Below are positions 60,664 through 64,000 of a stretch of DNA of 64,000 nt, one piece after another. A program made the position numbers and the translations under genes. This DNA is from Planococcus maritimus (GTDB lineage Bacteria > Bacillota > Bacilli > Bacillales_A > Planococcaceae), in NCBI RefSeq assembly GCF_001592825.1, contig NZ_LTZG01000011.1, forward strand, positions 62,001 to 126,000, in the 5' to 3' direction. The notes under the pieces are model-generated. The model had not been told where the DNA came from. It did not search any database and saw only the letters and a program-made list of their open reading frames with translations. Numbering within the stretch: the stretch's first letter is position 1; the number at the start of each line of letters is the position of its first letter.

Positions 60664-61323
60664 ATGTTGAAAAACCTGCTTAACAAACTATTATCTCCGG
60701 CTCCTGAAACTGCTCCATCATCAAAAGTCTATTTGTATGAACCTAATCAAGACGCCTTAAACGAAGTGATGACCTCTCCCGATATCCCTGGAAAAGCACC
60801 GGGCTATGTCTATTTCGTGCAAGAGCATATGAACGGCTCGTTCAAAATCGGCAAAACCAAGCATGTCGAGCGCTATATGAACTTGTTCGTCGTCAAATTG
60901 CCTTTCGAAAACAAATTGATCCATTTGATCAAATCCGGTGATCACCATCAGACAAAAGCCGCTTTCCATCAGTATTTCAAAGACAAACGTCTGGAGGGAG
61001 AATGGTTTGCGTTGAATCAAGATGACGTAGCTTGGCTAAAAGCAGGAAAATACCCTGAGGCTATACAGCAGACGATCTCAGGCGGGCAGACAATTGCGGA
61101 TCCGCCATCCTCTCAGGCAGCAAAAGACGATAAACCACTGACGCCAAAGCAAATGGCATTCGCTAAAACCTTACTCACCAAGCTTGAGGACCGCTACGAA
61201 CTTGCTGTGGATTTTTCGCAGCTCACCCACAAAGACCTGAACCGCTTAAGCGGCTATTTCCGATTTAACAACCAAGGCGCCTTAAACAATTTGGTATCGG
61301 CTGGTGTGCTCAAAGAAAAATGA
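60664..61323 (+). CDS. T5orf172/GIY-YIG-like domain protein
   Basis: A 219-residue protein. A T5orf172-type (GIY-YIG related) nuclease-like domain spans ~45-125: 'GYVYFVQ' at 47-53, 'FKIGKT' at 60-65, 'HQTKAAFHQYF' and 'EGEWFAL' (Glu-112/114), matching the expected Tyr, Lys/Arg and Glu pattern. A basic linker follows, then a ~70-residue helical C-terminal domain ('LTPKQMAFAKTLLTKLEDR' to the end) of unknown kind, possibly DNA binding. Many such proteins come from phages or defence islands. AGGATG-type site precedes the ATG. Confidence 0.72.
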   Translation: MLKNLLNKLLSPAPETAPSSKVYLYEPNQDALNEVMTSPDIPGKAPGYVYFVQEHMNGSFKIGKTKHVERYMNLFVVKLPFENKLIHLIKSGDHHQTKAAFHQYFKDKRLEGEWFALNQDDVAWLKAGKYPEAIQQTISGGQTIADPPSSQAAKDDKPLTPKQMAFAKTLLTKLEDRYELAVDFSQLTHKDLNRLSGYFRFNNQGALNNLVSAGVLKEK

Positions 61324-61330
61324 GAATACT

Positions 61331-61362
61331 AAAAAGGCGGCTTCAATGGAAGCCACCTTTTT
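61331..61362 (+). terminator. Terminator of T5orf172 gene, adjoining repeat copy C
   Basis: AAAAAGGCGGCTTC / GAAGCCACCTTTTT arms (one mismatch). Its first 15 bases with flank (CTAAAAAGGCGGCTT, 61329-61343) recur at 61670-61684 on the other side of the element. Confidence 0.82.
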
Positions 61363-61364
61363 AT

Positions 61365-61669
61365 CAGAGTGTTGAAGAAGTCTATAATCTTCTATAAATG
61401 AAAAGAGCTTGGCACTATTCCACAATTAAAAATCAACGAATTATCTAAGTATTTGGAGAAGCGTTCGCTCGTAAACCCTTCTGCTCAATAATGCTGCGCA
61501 TTACTTTCGCAAAGATAATGTCTCCCGTAGGTCGACCTTATCTTTCCAGTGGATCAGCGAGACGACCGAGACCCCGCAAGGCGCAAAGCGACTGAGGAGG
61601 CTTGGGCGCGAGCCCACGGAGTCGTGCGATAAGCTTCGGAAAATACGGCTTCTTAAATTTTTCGAAAGT
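61365..61669 (-). mobile_element. MITE-like non-coding repeat, copy C (~305 bp)
   Basis: Reverse complement of the element at 14085-14393, with nearly identical internal sequence from CCGTATTTTCCGAAGC through the AAAGATAA/TTATCTTT and TAATGCGCAGCATTA hairpins to GCGAACGCTTCTCCAAATAC. The segment next to its left end (61385-61445) has diverged. Ends: CAGAGTGTTGAAGAAGTC at left and TTTCGAAAGTC at right. It sits between convergent genes, next to an intact terminator and a second half-copy of it. Confidence 0.75.
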
Positions 61670-61692
61670 CTAAAAAGGCGGCTTGTCGATTA

Positions 61693-62337
61693 CTAAAGCA
61701 AAGCTTCCATTTGATCTAACCAGATGAGCCGGTCCGCAACCGTCGCAGGTTTGGGATGGCGCGGGAAGCCATTTTCAGCTGCTACCCAGGCGATCGCATG
61801 CTCATACGGACTCTCTGCCTGCCCGTTTCGGAACAAGCCGAACTCTGCCGCGAGCCTTTTGGCGACAGTCGATGAGCCCCATGCAAAAATAAGATGATCG
61901 GCAGACCCGAGCATAGCTTCACGCTCATCCATATTCCCTTCTTGGAATAACGAATGGGCGACACCCGAGTTATTGAACTGACTTTCGATAACCTTGAACT
62001 TGCCCATATTCCCTTCACAAATATCCGATAAATTGACGAGCGTGACTAGATTCCATCCTTGCCGCTCCATCAAGTTCATCAATTGGTATTGCGTCGGATT
62101 CGGTTTCGTGGAGACCCACTTTGCATCTCGCAGGCTCTTCTCCGTCTTCCCTGCTTGCTCACAATTGGACGGATTGATCATCACGATCACCGCATCTGCC
62201 CGTGTGGCAAACACACCGTTTCGCCTGATGTGCGCTTGCCGGCGCATGAGAATTTTTTCGTTCGCTAGTTCGGCCTGATAAAACTTGGCCTCGACCGAAA
62301 AAATTTGCTTTAATTGTTCAGCTGGAATCAGCGACAC
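61693..62337 (-). CDS. DUF1643-like protein
   Basis: A 214-residue soluble protein with the DUF1643 pattern: 'VIVMINPSNCEQAGK' (~50-64) early, 'LVTLVNLSDI' in the middle and 'LIFAWGSS' (~147-154) late. The family is of unknown function, sometimes seen near phage or restriction genes; the 'NPS' motif superficially recalls uracil-DNA glycosylases. Start is GTG 62337 after GGGAGTGATT. Its 3' end abuts the half-terminator left by the repeat insertion. Confidence 0.72.
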   Translation of the reverse strand: MSLIPAEQLKQIFSVEAKFYQAELANEKILMRRQAHIRRNGVFATRADAVIVMINPSNCEQAGKTEKSLRDAKWVSTKPNPTQYQLMNLMERQGWNLVTLVNLSDICEGNMGKFKVIESQFNNSGVAHSLFQEGNMDEREAMLGSADHLIFAWGSSTVAKRLAAEFGLFRNGQAESPYEHAIAWVAAENGFPRHPKPATVADRLIWLDQMEALL

Positions 62338-62397
62338 CCAATCACTCCCTACGCTTATGATTCATATCAGTCTATCAAATAGATGATTCTTACACAA

Positions 62398-62433
62398 AAA
62401 AGCTCCCAAGCCATATTCGGCCTGGGAGCTTTC
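62398..62433 (-). terminator. Terminator of flavin oxidoreductase gene
   Basis: AAAGCTCCCA / TGGGAGCTTT arms with a GCC/GGC inner stem, seven bases after the stop. Confidence 0.85.
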
Positions 62434-62439
62434 TATCGT

Positions 62440-63567
62440 TTATACTTTCGCGTCAACTTTGACCATGCCGTAAGAAGTGACAGCGTTCCACATCGTTTCT
62501 GGGATGTCGAGTTTGCCGACCAATTCTTGCGGTACTGTTTCGTTGATTTCTGATTCGTTTCCTTGTTTCACTTTCTCGGTCCATTCCGGATCGACCAGTG
62601 CTTGGCGGCCCATGACGATGATGTCCGCTCCTTCTTCAAGCGCAGCTACTGCATGATCAGGACGTGTGACCCCGCCGACTACGACGAATGCAACACGGCC
62701 GTCGATTTGTTTCGACAGGATTTGGACGATGCTATCGCCATCTTCCATGCCGCGCGGCGCTTTTTTGAATTCCATAAGCGATACGTGGAGATAATGGATG
62801 CCGCCTTCAATCAAACGCTCGACCAATTGTTGCGTCTCTTTGATCGTATAGCCGACGGATTCTGCATTGTTTTCTTCCGGCGATAAACGGTAGCCGATGA
62901 TGAAGCTGTCGTCTGCATGTTTCGCAGCGACTTGCTTCACTTCATCTAAGACAGCCAAGGCAAATTTCAAGCGGTTCTCTAAGCTTCCGCCCCACTCGTC
63001 TTCACGCTGGTTGTAAGTAGCGGAAACGAATTGCTGGATCAAATACGTATTGGCGCCGTGGATTTCCACGCCGTCAAATCCGGCTTCGATTGCGCGGCGC
63101 GTCGTTTCACCGAAATCGCGGATGATGTCGGTGATTTCCTCACCCGTTAAAGCACGTGGTGTCGGCTTGTCTGCAGACTCTGCGATGGCGCTCGGTGCGA
63201 CCGTTTCGCCCGCTTCGATCAAATCCGGCTGGCCTTGGCGTCCGCCATGCTGCATTTGCAGGATCGCTTTGCTTCCTTGTGACTTCATTTCCGTCGCCAA
63301 TTGCTTGAGGCGCGGCATGACATCGTCTTTGTATGCGACGAATTGATTCGGGAAAGCGAGACCGTTTTCCGATACCGCGATGCAGGCAGAGACGAATAGG
63401 CTGCCAAGACCTGCACGGCGGCGGTAATAGGCAAGTTCTGCATCTGATACTGTGCCGTCTGGATTTCCTGAATAAGTTGTCATCGGGGCAACGCCTAAAC
63501 GATCAGACAGGACAACGCCGTTTGGCAAAGTGATTTCTTCAAATAATGATTTGTATTGCGGGTTCAT
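62440..63567 (-). CDS. NADH:flavin oxidoreductase, old-yellow-enzyme family (YqiG-like)
   Basis: A 375-residue FMN-dependent TIM-barrel ene-reductase. 'LGVAPMTTYSG' (24-34) holds the flavin-contact segment, 'LQMQHGGRQGQ' the Gln near 102-104, 'VEIHGANTYLIQQF' (168-181) the substrate-binding His/Asn pair, and 'VVGGVTRPDHA' with 'GRQALVDP' the phosphate-binding end. Closest to B. subtilis YqiG-type OYEs. Role: reduction of activated C=C bonds, often in electrophile stress. Divergent from the MDR gene at 63725. Confidence 0.9.
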   Translation of the reverse strand: MNPQYKSLFEEITLPNGVVLSDRLGVAPMTTYSGNPDGTVSDAELAYYRRRAGLGSLFVSACIAVSENGLAFPNQFVAYKDDVMPRLKQLATEMKSQGSKAILQMQHGGRQGQPDLIEAGETVAPSAIAESADKPTPRALTGEEITDIIRDFGETTRRAIEAGFDGVEIHGANTYLIQQFVSATYNQREDEWGGSLENRLKFALAVLDEVKQVAAKHADDSFIIGYRLSPEENNAESVGYTIKETQQLVERLIEGGIHYLHVSLMEFKKAPRGMEDGDSIVQILSKQIDGRVAFVVVGGVTRPDHAVAALEEGADIIVMGRQALVDPEWTEKVKQGNESEINETVPQELVGKLDIPETMWNAVTSYGMVKVDAKV

Positions 63568-63724
63568 TTTATGACCTCTTCCCTTGAATTAAAGTTAGTT
63601 ATATTAAAATATCATAGCATTAGGACAACTACAACAATACGAACTTGACGAGCTGGAAATTTTACTTTTTTTCCATGAGAGTGGTACGCTTTCCTATGCA
63701 AACTTATTCCAAGGAGGAATTGAC

Positions 63725-64000
63725 ATGACCCCAAACACATATAGAGAAATCCAATTGGCAAACCGCCCAGAAGGTACGCCGACTGATAATGACTTTAATT
63801 TTGTTGAAAAAGAAATTCCAGCCATCGGAGCAGAGGAATTATTGCTAAAAACTTTATACCTCTCCGTTGACCCGTATATGCGCGGTCGCATGAAAGACCA
63901 GAAATCCTATGTGGCGCCATTCGAATTGAACAAGGCGATTTCAGGCGGCATCGTCGCAGAAGTCATCGAATCGAAATCCGAACACTTCACACAAGGCGAT
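63725..64000 (+). CDS. NADP-dependent MDR oxidoreductase, YfmJ-like (3' end outside window)
   Basis: The first 92 codons only. 'LANRPEGTPT', 'LYLSVDPYMRGRM' and 'AISGGIVAEVIES' are hallmarks of the zinc-free quinone/leukotriene-B4-dehydrogenase branch of medium-chain reductases (B. subtilis YfmJ). CAAGGAGGAATTGAC precedes ATG 63725. Divergent from the OYE gene; both reduce activated alkenes, so a shared stress role is plausible. Confidence 0.88.
   Translation, partial: MTPNTYREIQLANRPEGTPTDNDFNFVEKEIPAIGAEELLLKTLYLSVDPYMRGRMKDQKSYVAPFELNKAISGGIVAEVIESKSEHFTQGD

Overview
The window reads as ordinary chromosome of a low-to-mid GC Gram-positive bacterium. The best fit is the Planococcaceae (Planococcus/Planomicrobium-like). 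The basis is recognisable Bacillales-type genes (YkuI, IlvA, GudB, the PspA-YdjG-YdjH-YdjI set, LTA-synthase-type sulfatase, S. aureus-like class I aldolase), strong AGGAGG ribosome sites, frequent TTG/GTG starts, lipobox lipoproteins, and T-box and cobalamin riboswitch leaders. Genus is inferred from remembered similarity; no search was run. No rRNA, tRNA, CRISPR array, prophage or transposase gene was seen.

Layout. 1-14 kb: CPA1 Na+/H+ antiporter (cut by the window edge), DUF202 protein, CapA-like protein, GyrI-like protein, YitT, degenerate EAL protein, PPK2 kinase, small membrane proteins, acetyltransferase, glutamate dehydrogenase, LTA-synthase-family enzyme. 14-26 kb: a MITE-like repeat inside a duplicated terminator, an SDR, a MEDS protein next to a STAS protein, PAP2 phosphatase, a thioredoxin-like lipoprotein with a secreted MsrA-MsrB, a micro-operon of four small genes behind a structured leader, IlvA, another SDR, class I aldolase and a 215-bp tandem repeat. 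26-34 kb: acyl-CoA ligases, SDRs and a TetR regulator with two clear operators. 34-44 kb: SigW-type pspA operon, YfcC transporter, hydrolase, TetR/SDR pair with a palindromic operator, a second repeat variant, another SDR and small stress-like proteins. 44-51 kb: AT-rich acetyltransferase, secreted endonuclease, small lipoprotein/membrane genes, a TPP-dependent acetolactate-synthase-like enzyme and a poorly coding stretch. 51-64 kb: a four-gene dlt-like operon (carrier protein, AMP ligase, MBOAT, SGNH) behind a near-consensus Fur box, a cobalamin riboswitch with adenosyltransferase-like and B12-binding genes, a T-box-controlled NhaC antiporter, DinB, XRE and T5orf172 proteins, a second full copy of the MITE-like repeat, a DUF1643-like protein, an old-yellow-enzyme and the start of an MDR reductase.

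Main points of interest: (i) the carrier/ligase/MBOAT/SGNH operon, which looks like a D-alanylation-type acyl-transfer machine but has its own gene order and an apparent iron-responsive site; (ii) a ~305-bp element in two almost identical copies, each lodged at a rho-independent terminator with terminator sequence repeated on both sides; (iii) a four-gene micro-operon with two paralogous small HTH-like proteins and an attenuator-like leader; (iv) several clean operator and sigma-factor sites that assign local regulators to their targets.
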